From Bradyrhizobium sp. (lineage in GTDB: Bacteria > Pseudomonadota > Alphaproteobacteria > Rhizobiales > Xanthobacteraceae), in the NCBI GenBank assembly GCA_028290305.1, contig JAQGKC010000269.1:1-60243 (forward strand): a stretch of 60,243 bases of DNA, written 5' to 3'. Positions within the stretch are counted from its first letter, which is position 1; the number at the start of each line of letters is the position of its first letter. Below the pieces are notes generated by a model, which saw only the letters and a list, made by a program, of their open reading frames with translations, had not been told where the DNA came from and searched no databases. This document shows, one piece after another, positions 25,419 to 34,134 of the stretch. Position numbers and translations under genes: made by a program.

Positions 25419-27869
25419 CTAAGACGGCTGCGGCGGTGCGTTTCCAGTTATCTCGATCCGCTGCCGCGCTTTCGTGGTCATGAGAACAATCGAAAGTACA
25501 GAGCGGCGATCAAGCTGGCGAAGTTCCTGGCAGACTTCATCTTCGAGTAGCTCGACAAGGGGATTAAGATAGGAGAGGCATTCCTGCGTTCCGGCAATAT
25601 CGCCGCCTTGCGCTCGTGTGCGCTGACGCCAACCAAGGCCGAGCTTGAGAAATGCGTCGTCGTCTTGATCGATAGTGACCGGGCCAACCCAAATAGCGTT
25701 CCGCACGTGATCCCGAAAGCTGGCGGCAAGAAAGGCGTGAGCCTGCCGCGCATGGGTATTAGGGACGATCTCTTCAAGCAACGCATCTCGCTCCGGATCG
25801 GAGAGGTTCTGACCCGCTAGCGCCGCGAAACTCCCAAGAAGGTAGTCGACAAGGGCTCGCTCCGCGATATTTTCCGGATGGAATAATGCATCCTCGAAGC
25901 GGGCGTCGACATTGAGCGTGACGGTAGCTCTGGCGTGGTCGATAGAAGGCGTGATTGTCGCTCTCGCATCTTCGAATGTGAGGCGAGCACGTTTATCGCG
26001 CCCTTCTTTGTCGCCGAGCTGCCCTTGAAATATACATTTTAGCAATAGAGGCCCGGCAGGTAATCCCACAAGAGCCCGCTCCATGACGGGAACGCCCCGA
26101 CAGAGCCACGTTTGCAGCATTCTTATTCGATCGTGAGCGAATGGCCGTGCGGCTTCTTCGATAATGTCTACGTCGCACCACCAAACACGCGATGGTGATT
26201 CATATGCAGTTAGCAGGAAACCACCGTCACCCCGGCCATCGACAGCGTAATAGAAGGGTTCGTCACCGTCCTCCTTAAAGATAGACCTGCCCGCTTTACA
26301 GAGCTTCAGCCATCGCCCATCACTGGCTTGGGCGCAGTGAGGGTCAAGGAAATGCAGGACCGCCGCCCTTAGACCGCGGAGTGCATTCTGCTCTATGAGG
26401 ACCGTGACCCGTTTGCCGTCTTTGCCAAATTCATCTGGAATGTCTCCATGCGGAACAAGATGACCTTCCAACGAGCGCGCCCAGCCTACGAGATTGAGAA
26501 GGCCGTTCACGTTCTGAAGCGTAACGCCCAACTCATCAAGACGTTTTTCGCTCTCTAGCAGTCGCCACATCGAAAGGGAATTGAAGTCGTTCAACCAGCA
26601 CAGGGTGTGCAGATCGGGGGCGCTAATGGCCTCGAAACTCCAGCCGTGCGGCAACTGCGGAACGGGAAACCGGCTGGCTGCACGACCGATGCCGCATCCG
26701 ACGAGCAAGGTCATTCCCGCGCGATAGCCGGGTGAGGCACATGCCGGACCGGTTACGCTCTCTATCCACGCTGCGACGTCTTTAGCCAGTTTATCGAGAT
26801 CGGGTATTTCCCCGACCAAGCCATCCTGCGCAAAGTCTTTCAGAGGATCAACAAAAAACACGACGTTGATGAACAGCCCCGGGTCGACCTCCATCATCAC
26901 GCCGGCGAGAAGGCTATCTTCTGTTCGTCGAAATTCGATCGGAGCACCGCGGCGCTCGCCAAGCAACGGGATATCTCCGAAGAGATTGCCATACTCCATC
27001 GCCAGGAAGCCAATGAAGGCTTCTCGAAGATCGATGCTTTCCATCATTTCAGTGATGAATCGGCGAATGGCGGCGCTCGTCGCTGTTGGCAAGAGAAAAT
27101 AGAATTCTCCATTGCGGTGAGCGACCGGAAATCGCTCTAGGGTAGAGTTACCAATCGCCTCTGAGGACAGCCTCGTTCGTTGCTCCGCCGGGAAGCCGAA
27201 TTTCACAAGGTGCTCTAGGGAAATTCCGTGAACTTTGAATTGCTCCTCGGTAAAGGACACAACCTCACTCAAGGTACTTACAGCGCTCAACAATGGAGCG
27301 GGCAGCACCTGGGCTCGCTTGTCACTGCCGAGCTGGTAACGAACGAGGCCCGCTCGCTGGCAAACGAGGTCTGACAAGCGCAACAATGCGTAGACGGGTT
27401 CGCGAAGTTGGTTGGCAAGGTCGCCAACTGGCAGGAGCTCCAAGAGGTTCACCAATCGCTGAAGATAGAAGCCCGCAGATTCCCAAGTTCCTTCGAGGAC
27501 CCTGAAATCACCGCGCGGAGAAACGATCAGTGTTACAAAGACATCTTCGGCTGGATCTTCCTTGATACCAAGCCGTCCCTTGCCGGCTTCCGAAAAGAGC
27601 CGACTGACGATTGTTTGATTCGGCGCACCTCGGCCGCTACCCGCAACTAGTGTGAGGTGTACGAGGGCTTCGAGACGAAGGCAGTTACTTTGAAGGGCAG
27701 GCACGGCAAGCAATCCGGCGAACGTCGCCGCGAGCCGGACCGGATCGAAGGGCTGGGCGTCACGCAGGTGTGTCTCTAGCTCCGCAGCGACAGGTCCCAG
27801 CTCGGTGCGGCCGCCTATATCTGACATCAGCGCCATGAGGCCTTCGCGACTCAGATTTGGCTTGCTCAA
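25419..27869 (-). CDS. Large uncharacterised protein (816 residues) upstream of nuclease gene
   Basis: I do not recognise this 816-residue protein. It has no signal peptide, membrane helix, P-loop or obvious nuclease motif. The N-terminal 200 residues are helical and Leu-rich. The middle (about 240-420) includes a conserved-looking stretch that ends in GCGIGRAASRFPVPQLPHGW. The C-terminal part (about 600-800) has alternating strands and helices. The TTG start has AGGTGAG at a suitable distance. It runs directly into the nuclease-like gene (two-base gap), so the two form an operon. Its length and pairing suggest a scaffold or sensor subunit. Base composition is close to that of its island neighbours. 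Confidence 0.7.
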   Translation of the reverse strand: MSKPNLSREGLMALMSDIGGRTELGPVAAELETHLRDAQPFDPVRLAATFAGLLAVPALQSNCLRLEALVHLTLVAGSGRGAPNQTIVSRLFSEAGKGRLGIKEDPAEDVFVTLIVSPRGDFRVLEGTWESAGFYLQRLVNLLELLPVGDLANQLREPVYALLRLSDLVCQRAGLVRYQLGSDKRAQVLPAPLLSAVSTLSEVVSFTEEQFKVHGISLEHLVKFGFPAEQRTRLSSEAIGNSTLERFPVAHRNGEFYFLLPTATSAAIRRFITEMMESIDLREAFIGFLAMEYGNLFGDIPLLGERRGAPIEFRRTEDSLLAGVMMEVDPGLFINVVFFVDPLKDFAQDGLVGEIPDLDKLAKDVAAWIESVTGPACASPGYRAGMTLLVGCGIGRAASRFPVPQLPHGWSFEAISAPDLHTLCWLNDFNSLSMWRLLESEKRLDELGVTLQNVNGLLNLVGWARSLEGHLVPHGDIPDEFGKDGKRVTVLIEQNALRGLRAAVLHFLDPHCAQASDGRWLKLCKAGRSIFKEDGDEPFYYAVDGRGDGGFLLTAYESPSRVWWCDVDIIEEAARPFAHDRIRMLQTWLCRGVPVMERALVGLPAGPLLLKCIFQGQLGDKEGRDKRARLTFEDARATITPSIDHARATVTLNVDARFEDALFHPENIAERALVDYLLGSFAALAGQNLSDPERDALLEEIVPNTHARQAHAFLAASFRDHVRNAIWVGPVTIDQDDDAFLKLGLGWRQRTRAQGGDIAGTQECLSYLNPLVELLEDEVCQELRQLDRRSVLSIVLMTTKARQRIEITGNAPPQPS

Positions 27870-28003
27870 GACTCACCTATCTAATGGACACATCTTTGCA
27901 AACGTTGAAGCATAAGTTCGTCTACGCGATGCGCCGATGCTCCGGGCGAGATACTCTCAGTTCGCCGCGCGATAGCAACACCGCTCAGTTCAGCGGAGCG
28001 GCT

Positions 28004-31000
28004 TCACCATTGGAATCGGTCAGCGTCCGCGTCAGAATCGTCTCCATCCCGGGCGTAATGCCTTGCGAGCTGCTCGAGCACGGCTGAAGTGTGCGGCCAC
28101 TCCAAGCGCAAGGCCTTGCTGAGCTTGCGATAGTGCTGGGCAAGCTCACGCTCCTGTATTCCGCCATCTGTGGGCCTACGCCAAGTGACACCCCTCTTGT
28201 TTACGACCCCCAGGTAAAATCCGCGCTCTACTGAGCGACTGCGAACGAGCTCAATAAGTTCTCGCACCGGCTTGGATGGCCAGATTCCGTCAACATCCGC
28301 TGGTGCATAGGCAAGTATTCGCCCGATATGTTGATCGGCCACCTCCAAGCGTTCGGCTCGCGTCGCCAAAATTCGCGTTTCCTTGACCCAGGATTCCAGC
28401 GCGGCACTATCAACGCTGTCACCGGATCGCCCGGGGATCTGCTGCCAGTCGTGCAGGAGCCTGTAGGCGTGGCCGGCAACGGCCGCGGCTCGCTTCTTTT
28501 CATCCTCCGACTCCGGCTCATGCTCTGGCGCCCCTTCCTGTTCACCCTCTCTATGCGCCCTGTAGATCACCGAGAGGACCTGAACAAAGAACTCGGGTGA
28601 CGTCGACAGCGCCTTGCGTAAGGTCTTCGGTGGCCGTTTCGAGCGCTGCAAAACGTTCAAGTAGCTCCACTCCAGACGAGCGATCTCGGTTTCGGGAAGA
28701 TCGTCGCTCTCGTCCAGTCGCTGGAAAATGTGCTCGACATAGTACTGAAACATCGTTGATTCGTTGTGATCCTTCGACGAACCGGCATTTGATTGGAGAG
28801 AGCCCTCAAGTATGCGAACCAAGAGTGAGCTCGGCAGCCCGTTCAAATGGTGACCTGCGAGATGAATGCATTCGCGGCCGCGTCCAACTGCGAGCAATTT
28901 CTCGATCGCCGAGGCAATCGCTTCGGGACTACCCTGAATCCAGAAGGTCCCCATGCGAGTCCAGTACTGCGTGTCGATTTCCTCGCCCAGACTCGACGCC
29001 CGGCGCATGAAATGCTCGGACTTAGGTAACGATAACAAGATCCGCAGAATGGCCTCGTTCCCCCAGCGTTCAGCAACCGCTCGATCCAGCAAGTTGTCGC
29101 CCCATTCATCTCCCCCGCTGTTACTGTGGGTAATGATGATGCCGTGGGCGAGATTCCAGTTCTTGTTATCCCTCGCTTGAATCCCGCGCGCCAAGACCGC
29201 GTCCACGGTCGCTTCATCTGCTACCTGAGCAACGGCGCGCCCCACAAGAGCCGGCTCCTTCACAAACCGGGCAAGCGCAAAAAGGTCTTCAACGTTGCCA
29301 GCCATTAGATTTCTGATGGCTGTCCGCCTAGCTTCATTGGCCGCTTCGATGTTCTGCTGCCAATCGTGCCCGAGTGGATTTAAAAGCAGTGCCTGCTCGT
29401 TCTCAAAAAGCCATCCGATGTTCTTGAGCTTGTCAGATGGCGCCAGCGCAGCATAGGCGACTTCAAGCTCGGCCAGCTCGGCAGTCGGCAAAGACCAATC
29501 GCTATCTTCAAATTGACGATGATGATTGATCAGGGCCTGGAGCGCTCGTTGAATTTGCATCCTGCTGTCATCGTCGGAAATCGTGCCGTTTGACATCAGG
29601 AGCTGTTTGATCGCCGCGGTTCGAAGATCAGGCGCTAGCTCACTAAAGCGCTCGATCAACTGAACCCAACGGTAACTGTTGGCTCCCACGTCCTCGAGCA
29701 GCCACCCACCTATCCGCTGAGCGCCGGAGAGGTACAGCGCGTCCGTAATAGGTTCCGGATCCTCTTCGGAGAAGTCGCGCCACCGCGGCACAGGCGCAGG
29801 ATCAACCGTGTCATGAGATTTTGGGTAAAGATTCAGCAGTAGGTTCCAGGTGACATCCGGCTCGACCTTCCGAAGCCGATTCAGCACCTTGAGCCGATCC
29901 TGCAATGGCGCGTTTGTCTGCGGACACCAGAGCACGAAAACCTCCCGCAGACTATGCGCCGGCCGGTTGCCCCACCGACCGCCTGGATCGAGCGCCGTCA
30001 AACTCGCCAGCAACTCGGTTGTGCGCGCCAGGTAGTCACTACTCCAGGCCAGTGTTTCGAGCGCCCAAAGCAGATTTGCGTGGTAGGCGGCACCGCCCAT
30101 CGGCCCTCCACCCTCCACGAACAGCTCAAGAACTGGCTTGGAATTTTTGTTCAAGCTGTCCTCGACAGCGCTCAAAAACTCTTCAGGCGAAGCTTCAGCG
30201 AGAACCTGCAGCTGGCTCGACAACGACCACCACCGTACAGCGTCGGCATCGTGCAGAATGTTTCTGACAATCATTGCGCCGCGCGCCTCGGCATGCGGTA
30301 CGGCGGTCACCTGCTTGCCAAAAACATTCAGCAACACCAGCGTTTCCGATATCCCGGTCTGTAAGAGATTGGAATACGCCGGTCGCTGACCCTTAACGCT
30401 TGCCATCCAACGCTCATCAGGAGCCATGTTAAAGCGAGGGTCGACCGATGTCAGAACAGCGTTGGCGGCATTGCTGAAGCGCTCCAGGTCGGCCAAGGTG
30501 ACATTCCGTGCTGTACGGAACCACGCATCTCTCGGTGACGCGATTTTCCAAGAGTTTCCGGCCTTGCGAAGCGGGCTATCACCGATGCTAAGCAAGGGCG
30601 TGAGTGCCGCAGCGACCTTCTCGTACGCGGTACCCGCCAAATCTTCGAGGATCGCCCGATCACCCTCGTTTCCCTCATCCCAGGCGCCGGCGAGTAGGGC
30701 TGGTATCAACGCCCTGGCGGCCTCCGGCGTCGCCCACTCAGGCATTCTGTGGGACGGGGCCGCAGGAATAAGACGACGAAGGATCGTCAGGCTGCGCCCG
30801 GAATCGTGTGCGAAGTTTTGTGCATCGTGGCGACCGAGACCCATCTTCTCGAGTTCGCTTTCGATTGCGAAACGGGTGGGACGCTTTAGGACCAGCACGT
30901 CAGTGGGCGCTCCGATATTGGAGCCGAAGGCGAGATAGACGTAGTGCCCTTTCTCCACGAGATGCATCGCTAGCCCCGGATCTGGCGCATCCAGGATGAT

Positions 31001-32083
31001 GATGAGCGGCGTCGCCACGTCTGCCAATGATCTGGCGGTATCGGCATCGGCGGCGACAATTGCCCTCGTATGATAGAAGTCCCGGTAGCCGTCAGGCAGC
31101 TGCGCGATGGACGCATAAAGAAATGCAATTGCCTCGCCAGGGGCCTCAGCCTGCACCGATATCGCCGCAGGTTCGCCGTACAGCCAATTCAGCAGCCGAG
31201 TCCCTTCATCTTCGCGATCGACAAGAACCAGGTCAGTGCTGAGAGGCGGCGTGGTCGACAGTGACCATTCGCGCCAAACGTCGCCTAGGTCCCGCACGCC
31301 GTCCGGCGCCTTTTCGATCAGCTTAGCAAGCCAGAGTCCCACCGCGGGGAAGCGCTCGATCCATTGCACGAGATCGACGGCATCGTAGGCGCGAACCTCG
31401 CGCCAGGCTCTCTCTGCGCGACGCTCCTTGACCCATTCTTCCTTCTGGGCCCAACGACGTGGTGTAACAAAGACAAACGTGGTGTCGGGTGCACTCAGGT
31501 CAAGCGGGTCTTTGGTTCTCTGCTTGTAATCCTTGTCAGCCTTTTTCTTCGGGCCCTTGTCAGTACCGAGCTCCCAGCCCGACCAACCGGCGGGTATCTG
31601 ATCGGTTGGGCTCTCTACGTTGCATCGTCCATCCCAGCCGTGCATTTGCACGCTGTCGCCTGATGGGAAGCGCAGCTCCGCAAAGTAGCCCTTTTCCGCG
31701 AGGATCAGTCGCCGGACTAATTCCGGCAGCATGGCCTGTCCGTCCCGGCGGTCAGCCCAATGATCAAGATCGGTTTCGGTTATCCAGCGGACCGGCCGTA
31801 ACTTATCCGGCGCAACCTTCGAACGATGGCTGACCGCGGGGATCGGCCCTGCTACGGCGCCGCCGACGGGAAACGATATGCCAGCCCCCTCAAGGGCGGA
31901 CTTAATGGCTTCCAGGTTATTGGGAACTGGCGAACGCTGTCCGCGCTCGAAATCGGCGAGAGTTGAAGTCGCTATCCCGGCCCTCCCGGCTAGTTCACCC
32001 TGGGACCAACCCAGAAGAGCACGTCCAGCCTTTACCTGTGCCGGTGTTATCGTAGGGTCTAGTCTCGACGAATTGTCCATCAT
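28004..32083 (-). CDS. HTH - PD-(D/E)XK - degenerate NTPase - helical-repeat protein
   Basis: This is a 1359-residue protein. Residues 13-65 are an XRE-type HTH (GRALLGWSQGELAGRAGIAT, then TLADFERG). Residues about 100-270 look like a restriction-endonuclease fold: GWDGRCN, then WELGTDKGPKKKADKDYKQR, a D-X(n)-E-X(3)-K-like core. It ends in a FVFVTPRRW...W..V.AYDAVDLVQW segment. About 285-480 resembles a STAND-type NTPase, but where GxxGxGK[ST] is expected the sequence reads AEAPGEAIAFL, so ATP binding may be lost. The remaining 850 residues are helical repeats, as in sensor proteins of the Avs type. The whole is reminiscent of Avs-like nuclease-sensor proteins but with a fused DNA-binding domain. 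Two adjacent ATGs (32083, 32080) compete as start. A 17-bp palindrome lies 11 bp upstream, probably its own operator. Confidence 0.72.
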   Translation of the reverse strand: MMDNSSRLDPTITPAQVKAGRALLGWSQGELAGRAGIATSTLADFERGQRSPVPNNLEAIKSALEGAGISFPVGGAVAGPIPAVSHRSKVAPDKLRPVRWITETDLDHWADRRDGQAMLPELVRRLILAEKGYFAELRFPSGDSVQMHGWDGRCNVESPTDQIPAGWSGWELGTDKGPKKKADKDYKQRTKDPLDLSAPDTTFVFVTPRRWAQKEEWVKERRAERAWREVRAYDAVDLVQWIERFPAVGLWLAKLIEKAPDGVRDLGDVWREWSLSTTPPLSTDLVLVDREDEGTRLLNWLYGEPAAISVQAEAPGEAIAFLYASIAQLPDGYRDFYHTRAIVAADADTARSLADVATPLIIILDAPDPGLAMHLVEKGHYVYLAFGSNIGAPTDVLVLKRPTRFAIESELEKMGLGRHDAQNFAHDSGRSLTILRRLIPAAPSHRMPEWATPEAARALIPALLAGAWDEGNEGDRAILEDLAGTAYEKVAAALTPLLSIGDSPLRKAGNSWKIASPRDAWFRTARNVTLADLERFSNAANAVLTSVDPRFNMAPDERWMASVKGQRPAYSNLLQTGISETLVLLNVFGKQVTAVPHAEARGAMIVRNILHDADAVRWWSLSSQLQVLAEASPEEFLSAVEDSLNKNSKPVLELFVEGGGPMGGAAYHANLLWALETLAWSSDYLARTTELLASLTALDPGGRWGNRPAHSLREVFVLWCPQTNAPLQDRLKVLNRLRKVEPDVTWNLLLNLYPKSHDTVDPAPVPRWRDFSEEDPEPITDALYLSGAQRIGGWLLEDVGANSYRWVQLIERFSELAPDLRTAAIKQLLMSNGTISDDDSRMQIQRALQALINHHRQFEDSDWSLPTAELAELEVAYAALAPSDKLKNIGWLFENEQALLLNPLGHDWQQNIEAANEARRTAIRNLMAGNVEDLFALARFVKEPALVGRAVAQVADEATVDAVLARGIQARDNKNWNLAHGIIITHSNSGGDEWGDNLLDRAVAERWGNEAILRILLSLPKSEHFMRRASSLGEEIDTQYWTRMGTFWIQGSPEAIASAIEKLLAVGRGRECIHLAGHHLNGLPSSLLVRILEGSLQSNAGSSKDHNESTMFQYYVEHIFQRLDESDDLPETEIARLEWSYLNVLQRSKRPPKTLRKALSTSPEFFVQVLSVIYRAHREGEQEGAPEHEPESEDEKKRAAAVAGHAYRLLHDWQQIPGRSGDSVDSAALESWVKETRILATRAERLEVADQHIGRILAYAPADVDGIWPSKPVRELIELVRSRSVERGFYLGVVNKRGVTWRRPTDGGIQERELAQHYRKLSKALRLEWPHTSAVLEQLARHYARDGDDSDADADRFQW

Positions 32084-32094
32084 CCACTATGACC

Positions 32095-32111
32095 TCATAT
32101 TTAAAATATGA
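32095..32111. promoter_or_regulatory. 17-bp palindrome, probable operator for the HTH-fusion gene
   Basis: The sequence TCATATTTAAAATATGA is a perfect inverted repeat: an 8-bp arm, a 1-bp centre and an 8-bp arm. It ends 12 bases before the start codon of the HTH-fusion gene, where a bound protein would block initiation. XRE-family proteins bind such palindromes. The A/T-only core stands out in GC-rich DNA. Confidence 0.6.
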
Positions 32112-32436
32112 AGTAAGAGATTTCTGCCAAACGCAAGGCATCAGATCAAGGGACCGTTCACGTTATGTTTACTGAACGAGAGCAGAAGCACACAGGGGTT
32201 ATCGACGCTGTGGGGTGGCGCGCCCGCTGTGACGATGGCTACTCGGCCTGGGAGAACCTCGTCCTCCAGGGCGCCAAGTCTCGCGCCGCGTTAGAATTGA
32301 TTGTCGACGTCCAGGGCAAGAGAAGGATTACCCCGCTTTTACAATTACTTACAGAAGCCCACGAAACTTAAAGCCCGGCGCGGGTTGAAAATGCCACGAT
32401 TTTCAGTTATTTCACTTAGGACGCGAATGGAGGTTC
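32112..32436. other. Intergenic region between HTH-fusion gene and AbiE-like pair
   Basis: This 325-bp space has one open frame of 68 codons (32165-32371, plus strand). It has an ATG but no good ribosome site and no recognisable product, so it is not called as a gene. An AT-rich stretch at 32375-32420 probably holds the promoter of the downstream toxin-antitoxin-like pair. Confidence 0.4.
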
Positions 32437-33114
32437 GTGGTGGCGCTCACTCAAACGAAGGTCGAAAAGGTTGGACAAGCGGCGCGACGAGACGCCGAGG
32501 CCTTGGCGCGCCAACTTAGCAAGTTGGAACGCAAGCAGTCCGTCGACCTGAAGGTTGAGGGCGTGATGCTCAAACTGCTTCGGCAACTCACTGAGCTTAC
32601 CCTGAAGCACTCTGGTGTCGTCATAATTCCAGTCGACAGAGAGCTTTCGCCTGCGGACGCCGGCAAGATTTTGGGCATTTCTCGTCCCATGGTGGTCCGC
32701 AAGATGGAAGCAGGAGAGCTTCCCTTCCGCTATGAGGGTAAGCATCGCAGGTGCAAACTCGAAGACGTGCTCCTAATCAAAGCGTCGGAGGAACGAGGAC
32801 CTTCTGGGCGTCAATCCATTCCCGACGAGGAAGTCGACGAATTGGTTCTCGGCACCACCAATGCCCCTTACAAGAAAGTCATAAGCGCGGCGCAACTCGC
32901 AAAACACCTCGCTTCGAGCAGGACCGGGTCATGGATTGTTCACGTAGCAACTTTCTTCACGGATGTTCGGCCGGAATTGATTTTGAAGTTTGCCGCGATA
33001 CACGGGGTTTCCAACTCGGACCTAGCGACGACCTACCGAGCGGTGAAGGCGGCGACTGGAGAGGCAAGCCCACGCCTGGAGGCAGCTTTTGAGCAACTGG
33101 CGCCTGCTGCTTAG
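32437..33114 (+). CDS. Antitoxin-like protein with excisionase-type HTH
   Basis: This 225-residue protein has an N-terminal charged helical region (1-60), then VDRELSPADAGKILGISRPM, a helix-turn-helix of the excisionase/MerR type (about 65-110) continuing to GELPFRYEGKHRRCKLEDV. A helical C-terminal domain of about 110 residues follows. The GTG start is preceded by GGAGG. Its 3' end overlaps the AbiEii-like nucleotidyltransferase gene by 26 bases. By position and size it should be the antitoxin and autoregulator of the pair, the role AbiEi has in AbiE systems, though the sequence is not typical AbiEi. Confidence 0.62.
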   Translation: MVALTQTKVEKVGQAARRDAEALARQLSKLERKQSVDLKVEGVMLKLLRQLTELTLKHSGVVIIPVDRELSPADAGKILGISRPMVVRKMEAGELPFRYEGKHRRCKLEDVLLIKASEERGPSGRQSIPDEEVDELVLGTTNAPYKKVISAAQLAKHLASSRTGSWIVHVATFFTDVRPELILKFAAIHGVSNSDLATTYRAVKAATGEASPRLEAAFEQLAPAA

Positions 33115-33745
33115 CCGGACCGTCACGGGACTAGAGCAGCTCGAACAGCAGGGCCAGGCTGTTCCCGAATGGGTTTTGGGCGGCGGTACGGCCCTTATGC
33201 TGCACGCTGACCACCGGCTGAGCAAAGACATCGATGCATTTATCGACGATCCGCAATATCTCGGTATCATGTCGCCGAAAGTAACCGAAGTTTGGAATTG
33301 CCGGACGTGGGACGAGGCCGCGCACTATTTGAAGCTGATCTACGCCGAAGGCGAGATCGACTTCATCGTTAGCGGCCCACTCTCGGGGCTCGGCACGGAT
33401 ACCTTCGAGATCGACCTCACCGACCTGCCACCGGCCCGGAAAGTTTCAATCGAAGTCGAGCATCCGGCTGAAATCGCGCTCAAGAAGATGCATTATCGCC
33501 CAACGATGTTAAAGCCACGGGACATTTTTGATATTGCTGTTGCGGACTCTCTCGATCACGATGCTCTGGTCGGCAACCTGAGTGTGATCTCGGACAAGAA
33601 AAGCGCGCTGATCAAGCGGCTCGACAACGTTGACCGCAAGTTCTTGCAAGCAGAACTCGCTGAGCTGGACATTCAGGCCGGCTGGGACGACCAAAAAAAG
33701 AACTGCTTGGACACGACGCGTTCTTTGGTCAATCAGATTCCGTGA
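33089..33745 (+). CDS. AbiEii-type nucleotidyltransferase toxin
   Basis: This 218-residue protein has the nucleotidyltransferase signature VLGGGTALMLHADHRLSKDIDAF. The glycine-rich loop is followed by S-X-D-X-D, the metal-binding pair. Later it has the KPRDIFDIA motif that is characteristic of AbiEii/MenT-like enzymes. These toxins transfer nucleotides to RNA targets such as tRNA acceptor ends, stopping translation, and AbiE systems give phage abortive infection. The TTG start lies inside the 3' end of the antitoxin-like gene behind GGAGG; no in-frame ATG would keep the fold. The overlap makes toxin output dependent on antitoxin translation. Confidence 0.82.
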   Translation: MSNWRLLLSRTVTGLEQLEQQGQAVPEWVLGGGTALMLHADHRLSKDIDAFIDDPQYLGIMSPKVTEVWNCRTWDEAAHYLKLIYAEGEIDFIVSGPLSGLGTDTFEIDLTDLPPARKVSIEVEHPAEIALKKMHYRPTMLKPRDIFDIAVADSLDHDALVGNLSVISDKKSALIKRLDNVDRKFLQAELAELDIQAGWDDQKKNCLDTTRSLVNQIP

Positions 33746-33948
33746 GCGGCTGCTCCGGAGCCCGTGCTCGCGCCCTAGCCGAATGTTCGCTAATGCCCTC
33801 CAATGTTTCATTCAGGCTGACGAAGTCTTTTCAGCCGGCGGGTGCCAGCCGATATGTGGATAGCGTCCCAGTGGCTTATCCGGGCCTTTGCGAGCGTCTG
33901 CGCTATGCACCTTCCTGCTCCAGCCCGTCTTCATCTGAAGTAGTTGGA

Positions 33949-34134
33949 ATGTCGAAGTCAAAATTCACCGAAGCTGATGTCAGGCGAGCAGTCAAAGGCG
34001 TGTTTGACGGAGGCGGAAGAGTTTCGAGCGTCGAAATCTGGCCTGACGGACGGATATCGGTTACAGTCAAAGAGGACAAACACCGCTCGATAGACCCGGA
34101 AGATGATCCGGAGGTGTCGCGGAGGCTTCTGTGA
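33949..34134 (+). CDS. Small protein overlapping the integrase start
   Basis: This is a 61-residue protein starting MSKSKFTEADVRRAVKGVFD, with predicted helix, then two strands (VSSVEIWPDGRISVTVKED), and an acidic tail. The last strand pair is like the short fold found in small proteins next to phage-type integrases. The GTG start of the integrase overlaps its stop (GTGA). It may be an excisionase or recombination directionality factor by position, but no HTH is evident, so this is unproven. Confidence 0.65.
   Translation: MSKSKFTEADVRRAVKGVFDGGGRVSSVEIWPDGRISVTVKEDKHRSIDPEDDPEVSRRLL

Noticed and set aside
32165..32371. 68-codon frame between the HTH-fusion and AbiE-like genes
   Set aside because: Weak ribosome site and no recognisable pattern; could be real but not supportable.
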